Source: a virus. From it: a DNA stretch of 34,639 nucleotides. Of the stretch, positions 8,173 to 14,296 are shown piece after piece. The notes beneath the pieces are model-generated. The model was not told the DNA's origin. It was given only the letters and a program-made list of their open reading frames with translations, and did not search any database. Where the stretch lies: positions 1 through 34,639 of IMG/VR virus record IMGVR_UViG_3300025154_000276; one strand, written 5' to 3'. Position numbers and translations under genes: made by a program. Every line of letters begins with the position of its first letter. Positions within the stretch are counted from its first letter, which is position 1.

Positions 8173-8277
8173 GGGATGGTAGGACTCGAACCTACAACAC
8201 TACGATACTGTCATCATGTGGACTATTAAAACCACAAGCTCAGGCTACCACAGTTCTGCCGATTGATATACATCCCC
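8172..8277 (-). tRNA. tRNA-like element with oversized body, anticodon unassigned
   Basis: The 3' half is convincing: a perfect five-pair T stem (GTAGG/CCTAC) around a seven-base loop TTCGAGT, joined directly to an acceptor strand CATCCCT. That strand pairs over seven positions (one G-U) with GGGGATG at the 5' end. T8 and a D-loop-like AATCGGCA follow, but the D stem has only two clear pairs. The middle is abnormal: TGTGGT occurs twice, 16 bases apart, and the second TGTGG pairs with CCACA around a ten-base loop. Total length is 106 bases, longer than a normal class II tRNA. CCA is not encoded. It could be a decayed tRNA, a tRNA with an insertion in the anticodon arm, or a tRNA mimic. Confidence 0.5.
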
Positions 8278-8284
8278 TTCTTTC

Positions 8285-8318
8285 ACACTTCCCCAACTTC
8301 TGAGGAGCCGGGAAGTGT
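8285..8318 (-). other. Nine-pair stem-loop upstream of the tRNA-like element
   Basis: ACACTTCCC and GGGAAGTGT form a perfect nine-base inverted repeat around a 16-base loop, ending eight bases before the tRNA-like 5' end. No U-run follows. It may be a transcript-processing or protection structure. Positions 8134-8354 contain this, the tRNA-like element and the next hairpin, but no gene. Confidence 0.5.
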
Positions 8319-8346
8319 TACAACATGCCGAGCCGATATAAATGTG

Positions 8347-8367
8347 ATTGCCTGTTATTCAGGCAAT
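8347..8367 (-). terminator. Hairpin at the end of the acidic/lysine-rich gene, possible terminator
   Basis: Perfect eight-base inverted repeat (ATTGCCTG/CAGGCAAT) around a five-base loop that contains the TAA stop codon of the gene at 8355. On the minus strand it is followed by CACATTTATAT, a poor U-tract, so termination may be weak; it could instead stabilise the 3' end. Confidence 0.4.
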
Positions 8368-8987
8368 TCCCATCCCATCTTCTCGTATGCGGCTTTGATC
8401 ATCCGCTTACGGTTGAGACTTTCCTTGTCATGCTTGTTCCACGTGACATCGTTCTCTTCGCAAAATTCTGCGAGTTCATCCGTGTCTTCGTACTTGCCGC
8501 CATCAGCGAGTTCTTCCTCAAACTCTTTTTGAGTCAAACCACCGAGTTTCTTTTTGTCCTTCTTGTCGGACTTTTCCGGCTTTTCCGGTTTGTCCTTCTT
8601 GTCGGATTTTTCTTTCTTGTCGCCCACATCGAGCGTTTCGCCGTCGAACTTGAGGCTGATTTTTCCATTTTCGGTAAGCTCTTCGATGATCTTTGGGATC
8701 AAAAGAGCCAACGCGCCTGCAAGTTCGTAATTGACTTCGTTCTTTGCCATACTGACTGTCTCCTGTTCTTCTGGGGTTTGCATTTCAAGCTGAATCGGGC
8801 TACTTGGTCTTAAACCTTCACCTATAGTAACATTATGAAGTTTCATAAATTTTAACAACGCTTCCGAGAAACCACGTGTGGAAGCAAACAAACCGATTTG
8901 TGCTCGTAAACACTCAACACGTGCTTTGTCATCTTGACATAGCCCATAGAGTCCTTCAATGTCCAGTTCTTCAAATAGGTTCTTCAT
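8355..8987 (-). CDS. Hypothetical acidic/lysine-rich protein, possible two-start gene
   Basis: 210-residue frame from ATG 8987, overlapping the sigma factor gene by 17 bases (a GTG three codons upstream is the alternative). The first 79 residues are ordinary and helix-prone. A second ATG at 8750 has a far stronger ribosome binding site and would give a 131-residue protein starting MAKNEVNYELAGALALLIPK. That part has a hydrophobic helix, a repetitive Lys/Asp/Glu linker (for example KSDKKDKPEKPEKSDKKDKK) and a charged C-terminal domain (TQKEFEEELADGGKYEDTDE). Codons downstream of 8750 look more GC-rich than those upstream. No family recognised; high-level expression of the short form is inferred. 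Confidence 0.65.
   Translation of the reverse strand: MKNLFEELDIEGLYGLCQDDKARVECLRAQIGLFASTRGFSEALLKFMKLHNVTIGEGLRPSSPIQLEMQTPEEQETVSMAKNEVNYELAGALALLIPKIIEELTENGKISLKFDGETLDVGDKKEKSDKKDKPEKPEKSDKKDKKKLGGLTQKEFEEELADGGKYEDTDELAEFCEENDVTWNKHDKESLNRKRMIKAAYEKMGWELPE
8748..8765 (-). promoter_or_regulatory. Strong internal ribosome binding site and start
   Basis: CAGGAGAC ends seven bases before an in-frame ATG at 8750, inside the gene at 8355-8987. Its own first start (ATG 8987) has only a weak GAG-type site. This is the strongest reason to expect a separate 131-residue product. Confidence 0.55.
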
Positions 8988-9540
8988 GGTACTCACTCTT
9001 GGAAACGATTTGTTCAGTATTTTCAGGATACCTTGTTAAAAACGCTTTTCTAAGTAGCTTGAAGGCACTTCGTCTTTCATTATCCGTTATTCCTACGAAT
9101 TGATAGACTTTTTGCCAAGTAAGCTTGCCTCTTTCTTGTTCCAACTGAAGTTTGTTGGGGTTAACAAAGGCTCTAATAAGGCGTACAGCCGTTAAATTCC
9201 CTGTTCTGTGGGCAATATCGAAGAGAAGGTCAATCACATCTTCTGAGGTCACAGGATCAGTAATAGACAAATTGTAGTGATCTTCAGTAAGAGACTCGTG
9301 AGGATATTTTTCAAAGGGCTTTTGTGTAGTGCGCCAGTGATCAATAATAGTACGATTGATTGCAACACCAAGAACTTCATTCAAATTGTCTGAACCATAT
9401 CTCTTGTATATTTTCCAACTTGCAACGGCAAGCTTTTGAAAGAGATCATCTGCATCAAGAGATGTGTTTTTACACCGCTTCTTAGCAATACTCTTCATTC
9501 GAGAACAACCCTCATGTTCCCACCACTGTTCCCATGTCAT
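8971..9540 (-). CDS. RNA polymerase sigma factor, ECF-like
   Basis: 189-residue protein with the layout of a small sigma-70 family factor. Region 2 covers about residues 15-70: the helix SLDADDLFQKLAVASWKIYK corresponds to the core-binding and -10-recognition region, and the following NRTIIDHWR resembles the end of region 2. A linker precedes a C-terminal helix-turn-helix candidate at about 138-168 (KVYQFVGITDNERRSAFKLL) corresponding to region 4. It would bind host core RNA polymerase and direct it to phage promoters. The start ATG overlaps the previous stop as ATGA. Homology is distant, so 'divergent sigma factor' is the safe call; its promoter motif is not known. Confidence 0.7.
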   Translation of the reverse strand: MTWEQWWEHEGCSRMKSIAKKRCKNTSLDADDLFQKLAVASWKIYKRYGSDNLNEVLGVAINRTIIDHWRTTQKPFEKYPHESLTEDHYNLSITDPVTSEDVIDLLFDIAHRTGNLTAVRLIRAFVNPNKLQLEQERGKLTWQKVYQFVGITDNERRSAFKLLRKAFLTRYPENTEQIVSKSEYHEEPI

Positions 9541-9992
9541 AGTTTAATCCTCTTCGGGAGATTCAGAGTTCTTGCTTGTGGAACAACAAGAGGTTTCGCC
9601 AGAGTGACACACCACCAGTTTGCTTGTAATTCGTATTTCAACTGTTTAAAGTTGTCTCGGTAAACTTGCGCTACAATATCCCCTGTAAAAGAACATCTTC
9701 TATTATATATAAATGACTGTAGGAAGCCTGAAGTATCGTAAGGAAGAAAGAGTCTCTCACCAACCCCCACAAATTCTGAGGCACGAAACAACTGTGAAGA
9801 AATCAAAGTGTTCTTTGTTTTTCGTTGTTGCATATAGTCCGGCAGTTTTTCAACATGTGAGAGGTGTAACCAAATTCTTGTATTTTGAGGAAGAGAAATC
9901 AAACTCCATTTCAAAACACAATGAGGAACCACATCTTTCACATATTGCAAAGCTGGAAGTTCTTTGTTTTCAGCATTCCACTCAATTTTCAT
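9537..9992 (-). CDS. Hypothetical protein (151 aa)
   Basis: ATG-started gene between the 115-residue protein and the sigma factor, overlapping both (11 and 4 bases). It begins MKIEWNAENKELPALQYVKD and is rich in aromatic and beta-prone residues, ending in a basic stretch (LNLPKRIKL). No signal peptide, membrane segment or named motif. Coupling to the sigma gene suggests co-expression, nothing more. Confidence 0.65.
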   Translation of the reverse strand: MKIEWNAENKELPALQYVKDVVPHCVLKWSLISLPQNTRIWLHLSHVEKLPDYMQQRKTKNTLISSQLFRASEFVGVGERLFLPYDTSGFLQSFIYNRRCSFTGDIVAQVYRDNFKQLKYELQANWWCVTLAKPLVVPQARTLNLPKRIKL

Positions 9993-10329
9993 TTGAGTCT
10001 ACGTCAAAATGTTCTAAAAGAAGATCGAGCTTTCTTTCAATTCTTTCAAGACGATCTGCATTTTCATGAATTGCGACTGTAGTAGGACGGGAGGGCTTTC
10101 TTCCTGCTCCGGGCTTTCTCTTGTTGTCTGCATACCCATAATGAACCAAGAGATTACGAACAGCCATCATGCGCTGAATATTCTTGTCGCCTTTTGCGTT
10201 TGGAACAGTTAAACCGAGAGTCTTGTTGGCAGTTAAAAGATCGGATAAAGAGAGGTTTTTAATTTCATCTTCAGATGGACAACCTTTAGAAGATGGAGTT
10301 TTCTTGCTTCCAGACAAATTTATTTTCAT
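9982..10329 (-). CDS. Hypothetical basic protein with coiled-coil tail (115 aa)
   Basis: Strong ribosome binding site (AAGGAG, 8 bases before ATG). The centre has a Gly/Arg/Pro-rich basic patch (KRKPGAGRKPSRP), loosely like an AT-hook, and the C-terminus is a short amphipathic helix (RLERIERKLDLLLEHF) suited to dimerisation. It may bind DNA, but this is inference from composition. It lies immediately after the terminator of the histone-like gene and begins the run into the sigma factor. Confidence 0.65.
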   Translation of the reverse strand: MKINLSGSKKTPSSKGCPSEDEIKNLSLSDLLTANKTLGLTVPNAKGDKNIQRMMAVRNLLVHYGYADNKRKPGAGRKPSRPTTVAIHENADRLERIERKLDLLLEHFDVDSNEN

Positions 10330-10343
10330 GGTTGAAACTCCTT

Positions 10344-10387
10344 AAAAAGATTGTTGGGGAGCAAGTGGTTAAACTCACTCCCCAACA
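10344..10387 (-). terminator. Rho-independent terminator after the histone-like gene
   Basis: TGTTGGGGAG and CTCCCCAACA form a perfect ten-pair stem around a 16-base loop; on the minus strand it is followed by ATCTTTTT. It starts ten bases after the stop of the lysine-rich protein gene, so it is well placed to end that transcript. Confidence 0.8.
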
Positions 10388-10397
10388 GAGGGTGTTG

Positions 10398-10742
10398 TTA
10401 CTTTTCAAACCCTGCGGCTTGACGTAACGACTTGCGGAAATCGAGAACAGCTTGATGTCTCTGACGAGTGTGCTCACAAATCGGCTCAATCAACCGATGT
10501 TCGTAAGCACCGACATCAACACGATCCTTGTAAGAGCGGAAAGCTTCTTTGAACTTTCCACTGTCCACAAGGTCTTTTTCCTTCTGAGTGAGTGGCGGAA
10601 ACTTCCATTGTTCCCGTGGAGTGGTGGATTTCTTCGCACTCGCTTTCTTTGCAGGATGCTTTTTCGAGGCTTCCTTCTTGTTCGACTTCGTAGAAGCCTT
10701 CTTCGTGGTTGCTTTCTTCTTCAATTTAACACTGAAAGACAT
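10398..10742 (-). CDS. Lysine/alanine-rich histone-like basic protein
   Basis: 114-residue protein with a histone H1-like N-terminus of about 42 residues, made of Lys, Ala and Ser (for example KKATTKKASTKSNKKEASKK, then PAKKASAKKSTT). A more ordinary helical domain follows (PPLTQKEKDLVDSGKFKEAF). Such tails bind DNA or RNA non-specifically; a role in compacting or protecting phage DNA is inferred. A strong ribosome binding site (AGAGGAG) precedes the ATG. The gene has its own candidate promoter and a strong terminator, and looks more GC-rich than neighbours, which points to high expression. It could alternatively be packaged or act on host ribosomes or nucleoid. Confidence 0.75.
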   Translation of the reverse strand: MSFSVKLKKKATTKKASTKSNKKEASKKHPAKKASAKKSTTPREQWKFPPLTQKEKDLVDSGKFKEAFRSYKDRVDVGAYEHRLIEPICEHTRQRHQAVLDFRKSLRQAAGFEK

Positions 10743-10799
10743 GGGAAACTCCTCTGGAGTTAATTAGGGGAAATAAGGTGTCTTGTTTGTGACAGTTGA

Positions 10800-10828
10800 A
10801 AGTTAAGCAGATTTATAGAGTTTGTCAA
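10800..10828 (-). promoter_or_regulatory. Promoter of the histone-like gene
   Basis: On the minus strand a consensus -35 TTGACA (10823-10828) is followed after 17 bases by TAACTT (10800-10805), a weak -10. Transcription would begin about 50 bases before the ATG. It sits in the 114-base gap 10743-10856, one of the longest in the window. Confidence 0.5.
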
Positions 10829-10856
10829 GTTTAAACAATATAATAAAAACAAGCAC

Positions 10857-11843
10857 TTAGCTTTTTATTCTCGATCCCACAACTCGAATTGGAGGCATGC
10901 CTCTTCTAACTGTAGCGTCTAACGCATCAAGAGTACCTGTTATCAGTTCTGCTTTTTTTAAGGTACTTTCAAGTTCTATAAGCGAACTTGTATCTGGGTC
11001 TTTCCCCGGTGATATTGCCCATCGAGTTTCAATACCTCTAATTGCTAACTTTTTTGCTACCTTAATTGCATTATCAGGCGCGTCATTATCCAACAAAACA
11101 GTTGCACGTTTCCAAATATAAGAGATCAAATCGAGTTGTTGATTGCTCAACGACTTTCCAAAGATACAAACACAATTTGGAAGCACACAATCGAAAATAC
11201 CTTCAACAAGGATCACATCATCATAATGGATTGCCTGTTCAATATTATAGAGAGCAAAGGCTTTGTTGCAGAGCGGGTTGATGTATTTGTTATCAACGTT
11301 TGGTTTGATTGTCCGTGCCTGATACCAAATAAGTTTTCCATCTAAAGAGTAGACTGGAAATATTATACGTTGAAAGAAGCGGCGACTCTTAACACTGAAT
11401 CCTACTTTCCTCGTCTTGATATTATTGTAAGTCCAACCACGATCCTTTAAATAGTGTTTCAATCGTAATGCGTAATCACGAAACTGACCCGAATCTGTGA
11501 GTAGTTGAAACCCCTCAATTTCTATCGAGGATACTTCCATCCAAGAACTGTCCTTCTCTTGTATCTTTTTTAAGCCCTCCTGCAATTCATCAATAGATAC
11601 TGCCCGTTGTTCCTTTTTCTCAAAGAACTCTGTCCCATCATGTTCATAAAGGAAAGTACGAAGATGAACACTATACTCACAACGGTAGCAATAACATAAA
11701 TTTGTTTGAAGGTTTATCGAAAATGTCTTATGACTCTCCCCTCTACAATTTGGTTGCAGGCAGTCTATACGCCATTCTGCACCTTTTGACCCAAAGGTAA
11801 GTGTTCCATCTGGAAACTTTCTTTTGATAAAGTGGTCACTCAA
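10857..11843 (-). CDS. DNA primase with CHC2-like zinc finger and TOPRIM domain
   Basis: 328-residue DnaG-type primase that would make RNA primers for the DnaB-like helicase encoded upstream. The N-terminal zinc site has C28, C33 (with H38 nearby), C52 and C55. The TOPRIM core shows the catalytic glutamate E214 (VEGIFD) and the paired aspartates D252-N-D254 (LLDND), followed by SPGKDPD. It is shorter than bacterial DnaG and lacks an obvious helicase-binding domain, as in many phages. The start is a TTG forming TTGA with the previous stop; no other in-frame start precedes the zinc finger. Confidence 0.88.
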   Translation of the reverse strand: MSDHFIKRKFPDGTLTFGSKGAEWRIDCLQPNCRGESHKTFSINLQTNLCYCYRCEYSVHLRTFLYEHDGTEFFEKKEQRAVSIDELQEGLKKIQEKDSSWMEVSSIEIEGFQLLTDSGQFRDYALRLKHYLKDRGWTYNNIKTRKVGFSVKSRRFFQRIIFPVYSLDGKLIWYQARTIKPNVDNKYINPLCNKAFALYNIEQAIHYDDVILVEGIFDCVLPNCVCIFGKSLSNQQLDLISYIWKRATVLLDNDAPDNAIKVAKKLAIRGIETRWAISPGKDPDTSSLIELESTLKKAELITGTLDALDATVRRGMPPIRVVGSRIKS

Positions 11844-12262
11844 AGGGAATCACCAAATCGAAGTTTTTCAACTCTAATAGGAGTGGTTTCCTCATCACGA
11901 AAGATCACGATCATCTGATCGTTCAAGTTTCCTAAAGAGTCATGTTCTGTGACACCTACAAAGCGAAAACGGTAACTCCTCTGAATCAGCATTTCATCTA
12001 ATTGCTTTCCAGCATTCAAATCAATGAGACAGTCAAACTTGTTTTGGGCGATCTGTGCTCCGACACGATCCACAAGCACACGTAGAATTGCTTTGAAGAG
12101 AGTGTGATCCAATTCAAAGAGCGGCCACAAATACTCTGTCCACAGGCTCACAGAGGTATAAAAAATCCAACCTGAAAGAACATACTCTTCAGGAATCCAT
12201 CTATGAACATTAACAATTCGTAGCGTTGTATTATTTTGAGGAGACTTGTTCAATGTGTACAT
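11840..12262 (-). CDS. Hypothetical protein (140 aa)
   Basis: ATG-started gene overlapping its neighbours by 32 and 4 bases. The product begins MYTLNKSPQNNTTLRIVNVH, has an aromatic segment (SGWIFYTSVSLWTEYLWPLF) and an acidic/basic C-terminus. It is not clearly membrane-bound because the aromatic segment is short and polar. Its stop is coupled to the primase TTG start. No family recognised. Confidence 0.62.
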   Translation of the reverse strand: MYTLNKSPQNNTTLRIVNVHRWIPEEYVLSGWIFYTSVSLWTEYLWPLFELDHTLFKAILRVLVDRVGAQIAQNKFDCLIDLNAGKQLDEMLIQRSYRFRFVGVTEHDSLGNLNDQMIVIFRDEETTPIRVEKLRFGDSL

Positions 12263-12518
12263 ACAAAGTTTCTGGTTTCATTTCCTGAAAGTAAATGGAG
12301 TCAACAACAGCTACCACGTCTTCTGCACTGTTATTCCCAGAACGATCCATATAGCGAGAGACTGTTATAGTATCCCCAACACTTTTGTCTGTGAAATAAC
12401 AAGCGGGTAGAGCGATCACAACGTCCGCACCTTTACATTTACTAATGAATCCGAATAGCAAGAGACACAGAACTGTAAAGATGATCGCCCAATCAGGGAG
12501 TGTAAGACTTCTTAACAC
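12231..12518 (-). CDS. Small single-pass membrane or secreted protein (95 aa)
   Basis: From GTG 12518 the product begins MLRSLTLPDWAIIFTVLCLL: positive residue near the start, then about 18 hydrophobic residues, then a polar C-terminal domain with conserved-looking GDTITVSRYMDRSG. This looks like a signal anchor or signal peptide. An upstream GTG at 12593 has a slightly better ribosome binding site (AGAGAAAA) and gives 120 residues, but overlaps the previous gene by 101 bases. Function unknown; it is the only clear membrane protein in the middle block. Confidence 0.5.
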   Translation of the reverse strand: MLRSLTLPDWAIIFTVLCLLLFGFISKCKGADVVIALPACYFTDKSVGDTITVSRYMDRSGNNSAEDVVAVVDSIYFQEMKPETLYVHIEQVSSK

Positions 12519-12870
12519 CCCTGATTTTTTCTTGGAAATGTTTTGTGGCTTCAATGAAAATATCCTCACGATTGTGGATTCTGTAAGCAACACTTTTCTC
12601 TATACGTCTATATTTAAGTTTGTACCCTGTTCCTGCTTGTAGACTTGCTTTCGTAACCCGCTTTTGGAACTCTTCAGGTAAACGAGGGTACTCTTGAAAA
12701 AGCAATTTGCAGAGGAAATCAAAATCTGTATCTTCCAACACACTGTCAGATAATTTGTAGTAGAGAAAGGAATGTACAAAATAATTGATTGCACATCTTT
12801 GAAGAAATCTCTTACTAACCCAACAGAGAGTTAAATGTCTTGTTCTTTGAAACGATATGACGGTTTGCAT
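12493..12870 (-). CDS. Hypothetical protein with a motif like NAD-dependent ligase domain Ia
   Basis: 125-residue frame whose ATG overlaps the helicase gene by 40 bases. Residues about 29-60 (YFVHSFLYYKLSDSVLEDTD, then FDFLCKLL) resemble the 'YY.ld.p.isDaeyD.L...L' pattern of domain Ia of bacterial LigA, which binds NMN. The rest of a ligase, including the KxDG motif, is absent here, so this is not a ligase by itself. Similar short proteins occur in phages, but I cannot assign a function. Confidence 0.55.
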   Translation of the reverse strand: MQTVISFQRTRHLTLCWVSKRFLQRCAINYFVHSFLYYKLSDSVLEDTDFDFLCKLLFQEYPRLPEEFQKRVTKASLQAGTGYKLKYRRIEKSVAYRIHNREDIFIEATKHFQEKIRGVKKSYTP

Positions 12871-14105
12871 AATCTCATGGGGATTTCAACAAAGGGTGTC
12901 CCGTTACGTGCTTTTGCAATAAATAAGCGCATTACCCCTTGTCGAAATTCATCCTCTGTCATGTTAATCGTGAGAGCGGCACTTGAAATATCCACTTTTT
13001 GTTTGTCCTCTGCCACACCATCACGTTTAGTAATGATTGCCTTTCCTCCTTCTTTCGTCACCTGTGAGGCAACCAGCATTCGCACACCCTGTTCTTGACC
13101 CCATCTCCCGATCTGTGTATAAATTTCAGTGGTAGGAAGTGTTTGACGAGAAGTTGTGTCTTTTGGTGGAACCAAGAGATCAGGGTAGTCTATAATAACA
13201 CAACCAACTTTTTTATTGTTGATTGCTTCCCATTGTGTTACATAATTTCTAAGATCACCCACAGTAGCGGTACGCATAGGAAACTGTCGAATAATAAAGG
13301 GTGTGTGACCAGACCACTCTTGAATTAGTTGTAACCTCTTTTTTATTTTCTGTGGTGCTTCGATAACAAACTCAAGCGGGTATCCTGTCAACATGCAGTC
13401 GGCCCGATGTCCCAAGACAAATTTATCCACCTCCAGTGTGAAATAAATGGTTGGTACTCTACAAACAGTTGCCGCATGAAGTGCAAGCTGGAGGAGTAAT
13501 TGCGTTTTGAAAACATTCCCCATAATCAACCAAATTTCACCTATTGCAATTCCCCCTAATAACAACTCATTCAACACGGCAAAAGGTGTAGACATTCTTG
13601 GAGGCAATTCCCCAAAGTCTTGTGATCTGTTATCAACATTAAAATAGTCAACTCCAGAGTCACCAGAAGTAACAATGCGTTTTTCATAAACTTTTAGAAT
13701 AGGGTCACGTACTTGGTCAAGTTTTCCATCTTTCAACAATTGTATCTGTTCATGTGTCGCTTCTTGAAGCTTTCGGGCAAAGATAAAGTTTTGCACAAGT
13801 GCATCAAACTCTTCGGTTGAGAGTTTCAGATGCACATCTTCAATCTCGTCCAATTCATCCAAGCAGTCACTACTCATCGGCTCATCGAGTGAGGAGAGCA
13901 ACTCTCTCATGAAATCCAGTGTTGTTCGTCTTCCATGATCTTTCCACTGTTCCCGGATCAGAGAACAAATCTTTCCCCGATATGCATTTTCATCATCAAA
14001 GTATTTTGAATGAACGCTTTGAACATGGGAAACAAAAACAGTATCGTCTTCCATTAACCGTTGCAGGAAGTACCGCTCAAATCGTTCAGTTATTTTTATT
14101 CGCAT
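12831..14105 (-). CDS. DnaB-like replicative helicase with deviant Walker A
   Basis: 424-residue protein with an N-terminal helical domain (about 1-130) and a RecA-like ATPase domain, the DnaB/gp41 arrangement. It would unwind DNA ahead of the polymerase and recruit the primase. The region from residue 163 (LPPRMSTPFAVLNELLLGGI) fits the DnaB lead-in. The Walker A position reads M-G196-N-V-F-K200-T201-Q, without the usual glycine before the Lys or six residues before it. Walker B is VIIDYPD with D306, the normal distance further on, and later VASQVTKEG fits the DnaB motif. The ATG overlaps the previous gene by 20 bases. The family is fairly sure; ATPase behaviour is less so. Confidence 0.8.
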   Translation of the reverse strand: MRIKITERFERYFLQRLMEDDTVFVSHVQSVHSKYFDDENAYRGKICSLIREQWKDHGRRTTLDFMRELLSSLDEPMSSDCLDELDEIEDVHLKLSTEEFDALVQNFIFARKLQEATHEQIQLLKDGKLDQVRDPILKVYEKRIVTSGDSGVDYFNVDNRSQDFGELPPRMSTPFAVLNELLLGGIAIGEIWLIMGNVFKTQLLLQLALHAATVCRVPTIYFTLEVDKFVLGHRADCMLTGYPLEFVIEAPQKIKKRLQLIQEWSGHTPFIIRQFPMRTATVGDLRNYVTQWEAINNKKVGCVIIDYPDLLVPPKDTTSRQTLPTTEIYTQIGRWGQEQGVRMLVASQVTKEGGKAIITKRDGVAEDKQKVDISSAALTINMTEDEFRQGVMRLFIAKARNGTPFVEIPMRLCKPSYRFKEQDI

Positions 14106-14289
14106 CTTCTATTGCTGTTAAAATATCGTCAAGTAACTTGTGTAAAGTAAAGTGTATTTGAAAAGTCATGCAGTCTTGATGGGTAGAACCAAGTCCATGT
14201 TGCTTTACCAGTTCCCAAAGGTTATCTCTTGACTCTCGAAACTCATCACGTTTCTTTTCGAGAATAAGAATAATTTGCTCTTCTTTCAT
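14086..14289 (-). CDS. Hypothetical helical protein (67 aa)
   Basis: Small ATG-started gene between the two helicases, seven bases after the SF2 helicase stop and overlapping the DnaB-like gene by 20 bases. It begins MKEEQIILILEKKRDEFRES and is almost entirely charged amphipathic helix, suggesting a small helical bundle or adaptor. A helicase-loading role is conceivable from position only; there is no motif to support it. Confidence 0.6.
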   Translation of the reverse strand: MKEEQIILILEKKRDEFRESRDNLWELVKQHGLGSTHQDCMTFQIHFTLHKLLDDILTAIEDANKNN

Positions 14290-14296
14290 TTTCCTA

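Noticed and set aside
8172-8200. Phage attachment site (attP) copied from a host tRNA 3' end
   Set aside because: A perfect T arm and acceptor end is what an attP often contains, but the 5' acceptor half is also present and pairs with it, and no integrase is visible in the window.
8560-8640. CRISPR-like or direct DNA repeats
   Set aside because: The repetitive bases simply encode the Lys/Asp/Glu/Pro linker and do not show regular spacers. No CRISPR array was seen anywhere in the window.
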